DNA of 64,000 bases from assembly GCA_022447585.1 (NCBI GenBank), contig JAKVAR010000001.1:1-64000 (forward strand), read 5' to 3'. The first letter of the stretch is position 1. Each line of letters begins with the position of its first letter. The notes beneath the pieces were generated by a model. It was not told where the DNA came from, ran no database searches, and saw only the letters and a program-made list of their open reading frames with translations. A program made the translations under genes and the position numbers. Positions 45,241-54,763 of this stretch are shown piece by piece. Origin of the DNA: Crocinitomicaceae bacterium. Its GTDB lineage: Bacteria; Bacteroidota; Bacteroidia; Flavobacteriales_D; Crocinitomicaceae.

Positions 45241-46089
45241 ATGTTAGAAGGGATAAAAAATATTTCAAGTCTATGTCTGCAAGATTTCATCAATCTTATA
45301 CATATAAATCCGAATAAAACTGGAAACAATGAAATCATTAAATCATCCAAAGAATTACAAAAAGAAGGGTTAATTAAAATTAAGGAATATATTTCTCCTG
45401 CATTAGCTGATGAGTTAAGAGAAGAAATTGAAGATCTGGTTATTGCTAATCCAGTTTCTGTGGAATTAGAAAACGGTACGAAATTCAACTATAGAAGCGA
45501 ACATAACCCGAATGGCCCCGACTCGGGAATGTTAGACATTTTCCATATAGACAACACAGTAAAAAAAATCTCTAGTATAGATATAGAAAAAATAATACAG
45601 CTACTCGAAAATGTTACCGGACAAGAAGTTATTTATCTAAGAGCCAATGCATACGTGAACGACAGTGTTAAAGGTACTAGGATGTATCATATAGACAATA
45701 CTCAACCTGTAATTTATAAAGCCTTTCTTTATCTTACAGATGTATCGGACATTAGCTATGGGCCATATTCGTTTATAAGAAGAACGCATCGATTCTCATT
45801 TTATACATTTTTAAATTTATTCAAAAATGTATTTTCTAAAAAGTACCGCAGTACAGATATGTCGGTATATCCAAAAGAAAGAGTCGTAAATGCGATTGGA
45901 GAAAAAGGAGATTTATTTCTATCGAGCCAAAATGGCATTCACAGAGGATTAGCTCAAGAAGATGGAAAAAAACGAGTTGCGCTTGTTTTCAATTTTTTGG
46001 TTAGGTCAAAACTTAGTTATATCAATAAAACCGCAAAGGAAAATATTGCAATGAGTGAACTAAAGAAAACACAAAATAAAAGTGAATAA
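45241..46089 (+). CDS. PhyH-like Fe(II)/2-oxoglutarate dioxygenase
   Basis: The 282-residue protein resembles phytanoyl-CoA dioxygenases, which hydroxylate small substrates using Fe(II), oxygen and 2-oxoglutarate. The iron triad is H150-x-D152 in M-Y-H-I-D-N and H234 in Q-N-G-I-H-R-G; R245 in K-K-R-V-A-L-V-F would bind 2-oxoglutarate. A-F-L-Y-L-T-D-V and G-P-Y-S-F-I match family strands. No signal peptide is seen, so it acts in the cytoplasm. It stands alone; the substrate is unknown. Confidence 0.82.
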   Translation: MLEGIKNISSLCLQDFINLIHINPNKTGNNEIIKSSKELQKEGLIKIKEYISPALADELREEIEDLVIANPVSVELENGTKFNYRSEHNPNGPDSGMLDIFHIDNTVKKISSIDIEKIIQLLENVTGQEVIYLRANAYVNDSVKGTRMYHIDNTQPVIYKAFLYLTDVSDISYGPYSFIRRTHRFSFYTFLNLFKNVFSKKYRSTDMSVYPKERVVNAIGEKGDLFLSSQNGIHRGLAQEDGKKRVALVFNFLVRSKLSYINKTAKENIAMSELKKTQNKSE

Positions 46090-46617
46090 AACACGCATTT
46101 ATTTAAACTGTTAGGGGTAAAGATTCTATGATTTCATAATCAAACTTTTGATATCACTCGCTGTTATGAGGCCACACTTGATATTGAGGTAACAAGATTA
46201 CTTTTCTAATACAAGAAAAGTAAGAGAACATTGATATACAGAAGTGCTTAGGACAACCGCTTTGAATTATTAAAATAAACTAGAGACCGTAGAATGGAAT
46301 TCAAGTTTTGCAAATGAGGATTGATAAAAGTACCTGTCAATCTTTAAATTTCTAATTTTTGGTCTATAGTTTTTCATTTACGGAAACCTTCGTGTCGTCT
46401 TCTTAGGCGCATTAATTGGGATGATTGCCAACCTATCTGCCCTAATGTTTATACTTTCTTAGAAAGGAAAAATCATTCGTAAACCTACCTAAATTCTATT
46501 CATTACGCTTATCTTTAATAAGCAAGCAGCGTTGCATAACTAGAACATTAGTGATAATGAAAATTAAACTGGACATTAAAAAAATCGCTATTGCATCATA
46601 AACCAAACCTGAAAATT
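46090..46617. other. Intergenic with a possible membrane-protein fragment
   Basis: About 530 bp. Near 46377-46461 one frame reads I-Y-G-N-L-R-V-V-F-L-G-A-L-I-G-M-I-A-N-L then a stop, like one transmembrane segment of a lost gene. Otherwise nothing is recognised. Confidence 0.35.
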
Positions 46618-47496
46618 ATGATTCGAATTTTAATGATTAGTACTGTTCTTATGATACACAATTTATCATTTTCGCAATATGAACCTATTCCTGATTCAAA
46701 CGTCACTTGGCAATCTACTTGGTCTGACTTTGGATTTGTCACAAGAACTCATCATTTTGTTCCTAGCTTTAATTACGACACATTGATTGAATCAAATAAT
46801 TATTCAAAAGTATATAAATCAAACTGCGACTGGAGCCTTGGGGCGTACGTTGGAGCCTACCGAAGTCTTTCCAATGGAGAGACATTCTTTATTCCTTCTG
46901 GAAGTATAGAAGAGCACTACCTATTTAAACATAATGTTAGTGCTGGTGATAGTATAATCATATGGAAATCAATAGATGGATTTTCTTCACCTTTTGAAGT
47001 AGATACAGTAACAGTATCAAGTCAGGGATATGACTCTGGTATTCATACCGTTTATGTTGATTATGGAAACACCGCATCGCCTTATGGTATATGGAAAGAA
47101 GGAATAGGTTCGTCTCAATGGGGGCTGTGGACATCTGACATCCAATACTTTGATTTTGTTAATGTCTCTTGCACTGGAATATATGATACCACTGGAACGA
47201 TGTTCACTGCTGTTGATCAATGCCCTAATTGCGATTACGATGTATCCCTATATGAACTGAACGAATCACCTTTAAATGTATTCCCGAATCCATTTAATGA
47301 TGAATTAACAATCAATGGTTTGAACGAAAATGATATTTTATTTATTGATTTATATCAAATAGATGGAAGGTACTTAAGTTTAGTTGAGATTGAGAATAAT
47401 CGATCCGTTAACCTCAGCCAGATTAGCAAAGGCGAGTATATTTTGAAAGTAAATTTGAATGGTCGAATATATTCTAAACGAGTTTCAAAATTATAG
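46618..47496 (+). CDS. T9SS-sorted exported protein
   Basis: This 292-residue protein has a signal peptide (1-19, ending S-F-S-Q), a central region of about 190 residues with W-x-S-T-W and F-I-P-S-G-S motifs but no known family, and a T9SS sorting domain (N-V-F-P-N-P-F-N-D-E-L, Y-Q-I-D-G-R-Y-L-S, K-G-E-Y-I-L-K-V, S-K-R-V-S-K-L). It would be secreted across the outer membrane and cleaved or anchored. ATG 46618 starts the signal peptide. It is monocistronic. Confidence 0.85.
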   Translation: MIRILMISTVLMIHNLSFSQYEPIPDSNVTWQSTWSDFGFVTRTHHFVPSFNYDTLIESNNYSKVYKSNCDWSLGAYVGAYRSLSNGETFFIPSGSIEEHYLFKHNVSAGDSIIIWKSIDGFSSPFEVDTVTVSSQGYDSGIHTVYVDYGNTASPYGIWKEGIGSSQWGLWTSDIQYFDFVNVSCTGIYDTTGTMFTAVDQCPNCDYDVSLYELNESPLNVFPNPFNDELTINGLNENDILFIDLYQIDGRYLSLVEIENNRSVNLSQISKGEYILKVNLNGRIYSKRVSKL

Positions 47497-47504
47497 CTAT
47501 ACAC

Positions 47505-47605
47505 GAATAGCATCCCTTATACCCAATGTGGATTAATTCTTCGAAATATTTAATACCACTAAAAACTATTTAGCGCCTTTAAAAAAATTGATCAAAGAAC
47601 CGACC
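47505..47605 (+). repeat. Dispersed intergenic repeat, family 1, copy G (short, diverged)
   Basis: 'gtggattaattcttcgaaatatttaatacc' and 'aaaactatttagcgcctttaaaaaaattgatcaaagaaccg' match copy F (43020-43185). It follows the T9SS gene stop by 8 nt. The rest of 47606-47834 shows no gene. Confidence 0.6.
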
Positions 47606-47834
47606 TAATGCGGAGTTCCAAAGACTATGGGCATTACTCAACATACAGCATTAGAGCAAGACAAGATTTGATTTTACATATGAAAACCGAAAATTGATTA
47701 AGCCATTCCCTGATAATAAAAAGCTTAATGGGAAGGTGTAAAAACTTACCCAACATAGATTAAACTAAATTAGTAACTTAGTTCAACAAAAAACAATTCT
47801 ACGTATACATTAGAATAGATAACAAATTATAAGT

Positions 47835-49154
47835 ATGAAGTTAGCTGAACTAATCGTTATTACAGTCCTTCCTTTTTTGAGTTTTGCTCAAAATCCCAAC
47901 CCAAGTGCAACTCTGGATGCACAAATTCAAAATGAAATGATCACTCATCATTTTCCGGGTGTTTCGACAATAATTGTAAAAAATGGAGAAATTGTATGGG
48001 TAGAATCGTATGGGTATGCTGATATCGCTAATGCTATTGAGGTAGAAGATACAACAGTATTTCTATTGGCTTCTGTTTCAAAACTATTTACTGGAACTGC
48101 AGCAATGCAACTTAGTGAATCTGGCTTAATAGAAATTGATACTGATATTAACCAGTATCTGCCATGGTATGTTGATATCCCTAATTTTAATAATGACTCC
48201 ATTACTGCTAGACAATTAATGACACACACTTCTTCTATAAAAGACAATTGGGGAACAATGGGCACTTATTATGGCTATCCAGATCCAACCCTCTCATTAG
48301 CTAATTGCATGGAAAATTACTTCCCTTTTGGTGGATCAGATTACAGTGCTTCTGGAAATTTTTATGGTGTTTCTCCAGGAACGGAATACAACTACTCTAA
48401 TATGGCCTCAGCCCTAAATGGTTATTTGGTAGAGGTTAGTTCAGGTGTACCTTTCGATGATTATTGTGACAGCGAAATTTTTAATCCTCTTTGCATGAAA
48501 AATACGGCTTGGCATTATTCAGATTTTGATCCTAATCAGGTTGCTACCCCCTATTCATACCAAGGCGGAAGCTATACCCCATATGATCAGTACGGTTTTG
48601 CCGACTATCCAGATGGTCAGCTAAGAAGTACTGTCTTGGATTTAGGAAACTTTATGATTGCTGTTTTGAATGGAGGGACTTTTGAAGGAAATACAATATT
48701 AAACCCAAGTTCAGTAAACGAAATGCTATCATTTCAAATTCCTTCATTAAATAGTGCTCAAGGATTGAATTGGTATCAAACACTTCTTTACCATAGTTCG
48801 GGTCAGGAAGAAATGTTATGGGGTCATAGTGGAGGAGAAAAAGGCGTTAATACACATCTATTTATAGATGCTCAAAACGATATAGGTCTATGCGTATTAA
48901 CCAATGGAGAAGGAGACGGTTTATACATTTGTGACCATTTATACGATCATGCCTTGAATATGACAGTGAACAATAGTATTGCTCCTGACTGCAATACAAC
49001 AGCTGGAATCAATGCTCTTGTTGAGCAAAAAGAAAAACATCTGGTAAGAATAATAGATTTTATGGGCAGGGAAACAGCATTTAAACCAAATATTCCCCTT
49101 ATTTATATCTACAGTGATGGAACCCGAGAGCGAGTAATAAATCTGGAAGAATAA
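47835..49154 (+). CDS. Exported serine hydrolase (class C beta-lactamase fold) with C-terminal tag
   Basis: A 439-residue protein with a signal peptide (1-19, ending S-F-A-Q), nucleophile S80-V-S-K83 (SxxK), Y-N-Y-S-N near 188-192 and G-H-S-G-G near 332-336. The last 45 residues are separate from the hydrolase fold: V-R-I-I-D-F-M-G-R-E-T-A-F-K-P-N then P-L-I-Y-I-Y-S-D-G-T-R-E. This is a short tail seen in Flavobacteriales exports and resembles in pattern the LRR protein tail at 31316. It probably acts on peptides or esters outside or in the periplasm. Confidence 0.88.
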   Translation: MKLAELIVITVLPFLSFAQNPNPSATLDAQIQNEMITHHFPGVSTIIVKNGEIVWVESYGYADIANAIEVEDTTVFLLASVSKLFTGTAAMQLSESGLIEIDTDINQYLPWYVDIPNFNNDSITARQLMTHTSSIKDNWGTMGTYYGYPDPTLSLANCMENYFPFGGSDYSASGNFYGVSPGTEYNYSNMASALNGYLVEVSSGVPFDDYCDSEIFNPLCMKNTAWHYSDFDPNQVATPYSYQGGSYTPYDQYGFADYPDGQLRSTVLDLGNFMIAVLNGGTFEGNTILNPSSVNEMLSFQIPSLNSAQGLNWYQTLLYHSSGQEEMLWGHSGGEKGVNTHLFIDAQNDIGLCVLTNGEGDGLYICDHLYDHALNMTVNNSIAPDCNTTAGINALVEQKEKHLVRIIDFMGRETAFKPNIPLIYIYSDGTRERVINLEE

Positions 49155-49443
49155 CCTGTCAGAAATGCGGGACTCTTTTGATGTGCATAACGGCAAATGT
49201 AGTCCTCTCATCAAATCTCGCTTCGAATCATAAACTAATTTTAAACCGTACTATATTCCTTAAGATACGCTTCTCTTTGGTAAAAGGTTTAACAAAAATC
49301 TATGGAAAGTAAAGTCCAAACGTTAAATAAACTTGATGCCTGAAGAGCGTGCTTCAGCGATTGGAATTTAAATCCTTTGTCGCTTTTTCTATAATTTGAA
49401 AATATAACAGCACTGTGATATCTGAAAAAAATGATTGTCGTAA
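49155..49443. other. Intergenic, small hairpin only
   Basis: CTGAAG-agcgtg-CTTCAG near 49340 is the only structure seen. No gene or repeat family match. Confidence 0.4.
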
Positions 49444-49857
49444 TTAGTTCCCCTTGTTCTTCTCTATTGAAAATAAAGAGTTATCGACATACAGTATTCC
49501 AACGAAGTAAATAAAGTCCCTAAATCCATTCTCATAATCTTCGACCAAGAAGCTTCCAAAAGTGAGTACTATAAAGAGCAAATAACAAGTAATAAATCCC
49601 GCCGATAACATTTTATGATATTGTCTCTTAGTTATCATGAGAAACAAAGAAGTAACTAACAGAACTGGCCCAACTATTTCCAAGGCCAAGATTACAAAGT
49701 AAGACATTGAAATTCCGCCTGGAACAATGCCAATAAAGCTGTCACTAAATTTTTCGACAAACCAATCTGGCGGCATTGGGTTAGTAACTTTATGAATTGC
49801 CGGAACTATTAAAAGTACAGTAAATAATAGAAGGCTTAAATATTTTTTAGTCATCAT
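49444..49857 (-). CDS. DoxX-like inner-membrane protein
   Basis: This 137-residue protein has four hydrophobic segments (about 6-22, 47-75, 83-104 and 113-127), with the conserved-looking K-F-S-D-S-F-I-G-I-V-P-G-G between the first two. That is the plan of the DoxX/MauE-like membrane family, whose members are linked to redox or quinone processes. ATG 49854 (residue 2) is an equally good start. It is divergent from the next gene, with no operon partner. Confidence 0.7.
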   Translation of the reverse strand: MMTKKYLSLLLFTVLLIVPAIHKVTNPMPPDWFVEKFSDSFIGIVPGGISMSYFVILALEIVGPVLLVTSLFLMITKRQYHKMLSAGFITCYLLFIVLTFGSFLVEDYENGFRDFIYFVGILYVDNSLFSIEKNKGN

Positions 49858-50077
49858 TATCTGATAGAATTAGTCAATCGAAATTACAAAAAGATACTCG
49901 TCTATATATGACTGACTTCCAAATAAGCATGATAAATTTACCCTTTAGGAGATTTGCCTATATGTGAAATAATAGTTGTATTTTTTCCGAAATCAAAACA
50001 GAAAGAAAAACCTGACTGGCTGAACGCTAAGTATTTCGTTCAAAAAACATTTTAACAATACATCAGTGATCAAAAAC

Positions 50078-50107
50078 TAAGTCTAATTTTAAGTAAAATT
50101 AGACTTA
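50078..50107. repeat. Perfect 13-bp inverted repeat in a long intergenic region
   Basis: TAAGTCTAATTTT-aagt-AAAATTAGACTTA forms a perfect stem with a 4-nt loop. It is not followed by a T-run on the plus strand, so it may terminate the divergent gene or mark a cassette end. The 49858-50243 gap otherwise has only a weak 'ttcaaaaaac...ttgatcaaaa'-like echo of family 1. Confidence 0.55.
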
Positions 50108-50243
50108 ATAAACACTGCACTAAACAGCATTAGTTTTGATATAACAACAATAATTTAGGACACTAGATAAAAAAACGTGAGCTACCGCAGTATAATCTAC
50201 ATTATATAAGTTAAATTTATAGTAAGAAGTTAATATTTAAACA

Positions 50244-51071
50244 ATGAAGCAAATTATAATAACCACATTCACTTATTTCTTTCTACAAGCTTTATATGCC
50301 CAAGCAGATTCTGTATTTCTTTCAATTGATTCAAAGCTGATCAGTGAAATTCAGATAATTACTCCCGATGATCAAAACGGTACCATAGAAAATTACACCT
50401 ACTTCAAAGCTCGTTATTGGTTAGGTGAAATTGATACCGTTTCAATGACTTTAATAAATGAAAATCAAACTGAAAAGTCAAAAAATAAAGAAATTATTTA
50501 CGAGAAATTGGGAGCTTGTGATTCAATAATTAACCAAATCAGGAATAGTGCTGATTATTGGAAAATGTATAATGAAACAAGCGAAATCGCACGAAAAGAA
50601 ATAGGAGATAACAATGATCAGTTTAACAAGTTTAAATATTCAGAAAAATATAATCTAAATGACTTATCTAAAAAATGTCGAAATGAATTTAGAATCGAAA
50701 TTGCTGAACTAAAGGCCAAATTTATAGAAGAGATTAATCGTATAAAAGAAGATAAATATCAACGATATACACAACTCAAAGAAACACCAGAGTCTATTGA
50801 CTCAGAATCAATAAAATTATTTTTTGAAACATACGACGTATGCGAGACTGACTTAAAAACTTTAGAACTTATTATTCTTGAATCCCCTGGTGAATTTGTT
50901 GCTTTTATCGATAGAATGAATGATTCTGAGTTTTTCACTTTCACATTACAACTTGGCGATTTTGCAGAGAATACAAATATTTCAAAAATGAAACAGTCGC
51001 TAAAGGAATTAGAGCATAGGAGTAAAAGAAAGCAAAAGGTTCTGAGAAAAATAAAAAAATCGAAACGCTAA
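50244..51071 (+). CDS. Exported protein with coiled-coil and basic tail
   Basis: The 275-residue protein has a signal peptide (1-20, ending L-Y-A-Q). The central part is helical and charged (for example E-L-K-A-K-F-I-E-E-I-N-R-I-K-E-D-K-Y), probably a coiled coil at about 145-185. It ends in a strongly basic stretch (about 260-275, K-L-E-H-R-S-K-R-K-Q-K-V-L-R). No known family is recognised and no partner is obvious. It may be a periplasmic structural protein; no function is claimed. Confidence 0.65.
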   Translation: MKQIIITTFTYFFLQALYAQADSVFLSIDSKLISEIQIITPDDQNGTIENYTYFKARYWLGEIDTVSMTLINENQTEKSKNKEIIYEKLGACDSIINQIRNSADYWKMYNETSEIARKEIGDNNDQFNKFKYSEKYNLNDLSKKCRNEFRIEIAELKAKFIEEINRIKEDKYQRYTQLKETPESIDSESIKLFFETYDVCETDLKTLELIILESPGEFVAFIDRMNDSEFFTFTLQLGDFAENTNISKMKQSLKELEHRSKRKQKVLRKIKKSKR

Positions 51072-51251
51072 GAATTACTAAAAATATAGACTGGTCAACC
51101 TCGCAGCTTATCTGCATTATAGCGGCCCCGTAATTAAAAGCTAAAACTGAAGGATCGAAAAACAAAAAAATTAAATTAACAGAATATAGTCCAGCATAAA
51201 AAAATAGTGTAATTTGATCACGGATTTTATTTTTATTTAACACTAACACAC

Positions 51252-52634
51252 ATGAAAAAGTTATTGCTCTGCTTTTTACTGAGTGTTCCTTTTTGGGGCA
51301 CTTCTCAAATTTATCTTGAACCTACGATCTATTTGCCAACTCCCGGTAATTCCGATGGCGCATTGAAAGTGGAAATCATGGGATATTCAGGAAGTGTTAA
51401 TTATGAGATAAATGATCCGTTTGGAACTGGAGCGGTGGTATATTCAGACTCTATGGGTAATTTAGGAGGATCAGGAACGATTCCATTGCTCTTGGTTCAT
51501 GCCTCTGATGCAGTAACAGGAGATACAGTCTCGTCTTTGGTGATTTATGGTTTATCTGATGCACTAGCAGAGCTGGACTTTAATTCTGTATTGGCGTCGG
51601 CTACATCCACTTCTTGCGATGGAAGCTTCTCTATTGGCCATACATTCAATCAAGGTGTGGTGAGCGATTATGATTATTATATAGCCCCGATTGGAATAAC
51701 TCCTTCAACAACAACGCCCTATTCAAACCCTGCCTGGAATAACTTGTGTCCTGGGCAATATGTGTCTGGCATATCGTTGAATTCGAATCCATTGATTGAA
51801 ATACAAGTGGACATAGAATCGTTGACTCCTAATCAAAGTAACCCTTCTTATTCGGCAAGTGTATTTTCCACAATTTCGGACAATTCGAATTGCACTGCTG
51901 TTTCGGCAGCTATTGTAAATGGAACTACACCTCCATACCAGTATTCTTGGGACGGTGGCCCCTTTACATCAGTAGATACACTTTCTTCGGTTTGTCCAGG
52001 CATGCATGTACTGCAAATTGTAGACAGTGCGAATGACACCTTGGGGATGAACTTTGGAGTAGTAGATTCAACCCAATTTTACCAAAATCCGCCTGGAATT
52101 GGCAATAGCCCAATTATTGACACAATTTCCTTTAACACGCAAAATTGTTCGTTTGATTATAACCAGTCTGTCGATTCAGTAAGCATGACATATTTTGAAG
52201 AAATAGACATCAATACAATCTATTTTGAAATGGATATTTGGCAATCAGGCACCTTAGTTCAGGCTGCAGATACCGTGAGTTGTAACTTTACTTCAAATGG
52301 TAATAATTTGTTTTCTCTAACCTTGTATTGTGGGTTAAAAGCAACGGGTCAGAAGGTTTTTCAAATTATAGATTATATCAACCCAAGTACATTGTCTTTA
52401 AATGGCGCACATCTATCATCTAATGTTAGTATGTATCCAAATCCAAGCAATGGAGCAATTTTCATTGAGATGGAAGGGTTCAAGCAAGCACGTTTGTTTA
52501 CTATAACTGGAAAAGAACTTGCCAATTTTGAAACAACAGACTTAGATATAGGACACTTGAATTCGGGTAGCTACTTTATTATTATCGAAGACATTCATGG
52601 AAATATCGTTTCGAAAAGAGTTAACCTAAAATAG
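51252..52634 (+). CDS. T9SS-sorted exported protein with SprB-like repeat
   Basis: This 460-residue protein has a signal peptide (1-19), two beta-rich domains, a SprB-repeat-like segment (about 210-262: C-T-A-V-S-A-A-I-V-N-G-T-T-P-P-Y-Q-Y-S-W-D-G-G) and a T9SS domain (M-Y-P-N-P-S-N-G-A-I-F, I-T-G-K-E-L, N-S-G-S-Y-F-I-I-I, K-R-V-N-L-K). SprB repeats occur in gliding-motility adhesins, so a surface binding role is plausible. The stop is followed by a terminator. Confidence 0.85.
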   Translation: MKKLLLCFLLSVPFWGTSQIYLEPTIYLPTPGNSDGALKVEIMGYSGSVNYEINDPFGTGAVVYSDSMGNLGGSGTIPLLLVHASDAVTGDTVSSLVIYGLSDALAELDFNSVLASATSTSCDGSFSIGHTFNQGVVSDYDYYIAPIGITPSTTTPYSNPAWNNLCPGQYVSGISLNSNPLIEIQVDIESLTPNQSNPSYSASVFSTISDNSNCTAVSAAIVNGTTPPYQYSWDGGPFTSVDTLSSVCPGMHVLQIVDSANDTLGMNFGVVDSTQFYQNPPGIGNSPIIDTISFNTQNCSFDYNQSVDSVSMTYFEEIDINTIYFEMDIWQSGTLVQAADTVSCNFTSNGNNLFSLTLYCGLKATGQKVFQIIDYINPSTLSLNGAHLSSNVSMYPNPSNGAIFIEMEGFKQARLFTITGKELANFETTDLDIGHLNSGSYFIIIEDIHGNIVSKRVNLK

Positions 52635-52656
52635 CATTAAAAAAATCAAAATTAAT

Positions 52657-52685
52657 AAAGAGCTCCTCTTAAGCAGGGGCTCTTT
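52657..52685 (+). terminator. Rho-independent terminator
   Basis: AAAGAGCTCC pairs with GGGGCTCTTT (one mismatch) over a 9-nt loop, 22 nt after the T9SS gene stop. The arm ends in TTT. The following 52686-52956 shows no other gene. Confidence 0.8.
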
Positions 52686-52956
52686 CAGATTGAGAAGAAC
52701 AAAAAATATATACGCGGCTTATGTTGGAGTTGATCAGGTAAATTGCAATATATACAGTCCAGAATCCTGAACAAAATTGATTCAAACTCGAAAGCAACAT
52801 GGAACTCAGGTAAGAAATCAAAATCTAATTAAATCATTTATATTCAATTGTTCGAATAATTAAAACTAAAACACAACGTTTTGGCTCCGCGCGAAATTAA
52901 AAGCTTATTCATTTCTAGTCCTCTAATTACCATATACTAAAGTCGGAAACAATTCG

Positions 52957-53535
52957 ATGGAAATACTAAAACAATATTTTAACTCGATATAACCTATATC
53001 TGAAGAGACATGGCAAGAAGTTGCTTTACTCTTTACGCAAAAGTCTTTATCTACAAGAGAATATTTTATCGAAGAAAGGAAATATGCCGAAGAAATTGCT
53101 TTTCTAGAAGAAGGCATTTTAAGGGCTTTTTTCACCAATAATCAAGCGAAAGAATATAATAAGCAGTTTTTTGTTGGCCCAAGTTTAATTGTAGCCTATA
53201 CCTCACTCTTGACAAAAGAAAGAAATATTATACCCCAACAGGCTTTAACTGATTGTAAAATCTGGGTTGCTAATTATTTTGAACTTGAAAAATTATTCTT
53301 AAAATTTCATGACTTTGAAAGACTGGGGAGAAAAGTGGCCGAATTTTATTTCTTAGAAAAGGAAAAAAAAGAGTTAGAAATGGCTTTAATGAACGCAACA
53401 GAACGTTATTTACTCTTCAGGGAACAGTTCCCCACTTTAGAGCAACTAATTCCACAATACCATATTGCCTCATACCTCAGCATTTCTCCAACTCAACTCA
53501 GCAGGCTTAGAAAAGAGCTTACAAAAAAAAGATAA
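52957..53535 (+). pseudogene. Crp/Fnr regulator broken by an early stop codon
   Basis: From ATG 52957 the frame reads M-E-I-L-K-Q-Y-F-N-S-I, then TAA at 52990-52992, and continues P-I-S-E-E-T-W-Q-E-V-A-L-L-F-T-Q through a complete Crp-like N-domain and HTH (Y-H-I-A-S-Y-L-S-I-S-P-T-Q-L-S-R-L-R-K-E-L) to 53535. The rest of the frame is uninterrupted, suggesting a recent nonsense mutation. A restart at TTG 53209 would give only the C-terminal half. It is next to the beta-propeller lipoprotein gene, which it may have controlled. Confidence 0.85.
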
Positions 53536-53603
53536 TCTCCTTTTCTTTACATATGTAAACGGGTTTTGAAATGATTTCCCAGATTTTTGCAAAAAAAAAT
53601 AAA

Positions 53604-54728
53604 ATGGCAAAAAAAAGAATCTCAAATCCAACACTTAAATTAGGAACGTTCTTATCAATAATCACAATTCAATCTTGCGCCTTGCATCCAGTATCATGGC
53701 AACCTCCCATTAAACCAGTTCATGAAAATGCTCTAGAGCTCAATGATAAATTACAAGTGTCTCGAAAAATTGATTTAGATGGATGGTTCGGTCCCGAGGA
53801 TATTATTTTTGACAAACAAGGAAATTTATATTGCGGTGTGCACATTGGAAAGCAAGATTTTAGTGATGGTAAAATTCTCAAGATTTCGCCGGATGGAGTT
53901 ATTCAGGATTTTTATGATGCAGGCTCTTGGGTTTCCGGATTACATTTTGATTCGCGTAATAACCTCATTGTATTAAGTCATAAACAAGGGCTTATTAGTA
54001 TTTCCCCTGATAAAGAAATAACTTCATTAGCCAATAAGGATAATAATAACAGACCTTTCCTAATTCCTAATGGACTGGATATTGCCTCGGATGGTAACAT
54101 CTATTTTTCAAATACTTCCCATGATTCTTCCTACGATATAAAATATGGAAGAAAATTAATAATAGAACTAAAACCTAATGGTGGGTTATATCAATACAAT
54201 CCATTAACAAAAAAGGTAACCACGCTTATAGACGGAACTTATTTCGGTAATGGTGTTGTGCTTTCACAAAATGAAGATTTCATTTTAATGACAGAAACAA
54301 CCAAATATCGAATCATTAAATATTGGTTAAAAGGGCCAAAGAAAGGAGAAACCGAAATATTTATGGATAATCTTCCAGGCTTTCCAAATGGAATTTCAAT
54401 AAGAGAAGATGGTAGTTTTTGGTTGGTTTTTTCAACAAGAAGAAATGATGCCTTAGATAAAATTCACCCCAAAAAAGGAATGAAGAAACTTGTTTATGGT
54501 CTTCCTGATTTTATCCAGCCCAAACAAGAGGAATATGGCATGATTTTAAACATATCTAAAGAAGGAAAGATTCTATCCTCTCTATTTGATACAACAGGAG
54601 CAATTATTCCAGAAGCTGGATCGGTAAAAGAAAATAATGGATTTTTATATATCGGAGGTGATATTGTTCCTTATATTGCCAGTTATAAACTAGAAAAACG
54701 GTCTACAACAAAACTTAAAATGGATTAA
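53604..54728 (+). CDS. SMP-30/strictosidine synthase-like beta-propeller lipoprotein
   Basis: A 374-residue protein with a lipoprotein leader (T-I-Q-S-C-A-L near residue 24). The body is a six-bladed propeller with repeated G-x-L-Y-C-G and S-P-D-G motifs (for example L-D-G-W-F-G-P-E-D-I-I-F-D-K-Q-G, I-P-N-G-L-D-I-A-S-D-G-N-I-Y-F, F-P-N-G-I-S-I-R-E-D-G-S-F-W), typical of the SMP-30/strictosidine synthase/APMAP superfamily, which includes lactonases and esterases. ATG 53604 is chosen because the leader is then of normal length. It follows the Crp-like pseudogene by 68 nt. Confidence 0.82.
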   Translation: MAKKRISNPTLKLGTFLSIITIQSCALHPVSWQPPIKPVHENALELNDKLQVSRKIDLDGWFGPEDIIFDKQGNLYCGVHIGKQDFSDGKILKISPDGVIQDFYDAGSWVSGLHFDSRNNLIVLSHKQGLISISPDKEITSLANKDNNNRPFLIPNGLDIASDGNIYFSNTSHDSSYDIKYGRKLIIELKPNGGLYQYNPLTKKVTTLIDGTYFGNGVVLSQNEDFILMTETTKYRIIKYWLKGPKKGETEIFMDNLPGFPNGISIREDGSFWLVFSTRRNDALDKIHPKKGMKKLVYGLPDFIQPKQEEYGMILNISKEGKILSSLFDTTGAIIPEAGSVKENNGFLYIGGDIVPYIASYKLEKRSTTKLKMD

Positions 54729-54763
54729 AATAAAGTTTAACCTAAACGTTATCGGTTAATTTA

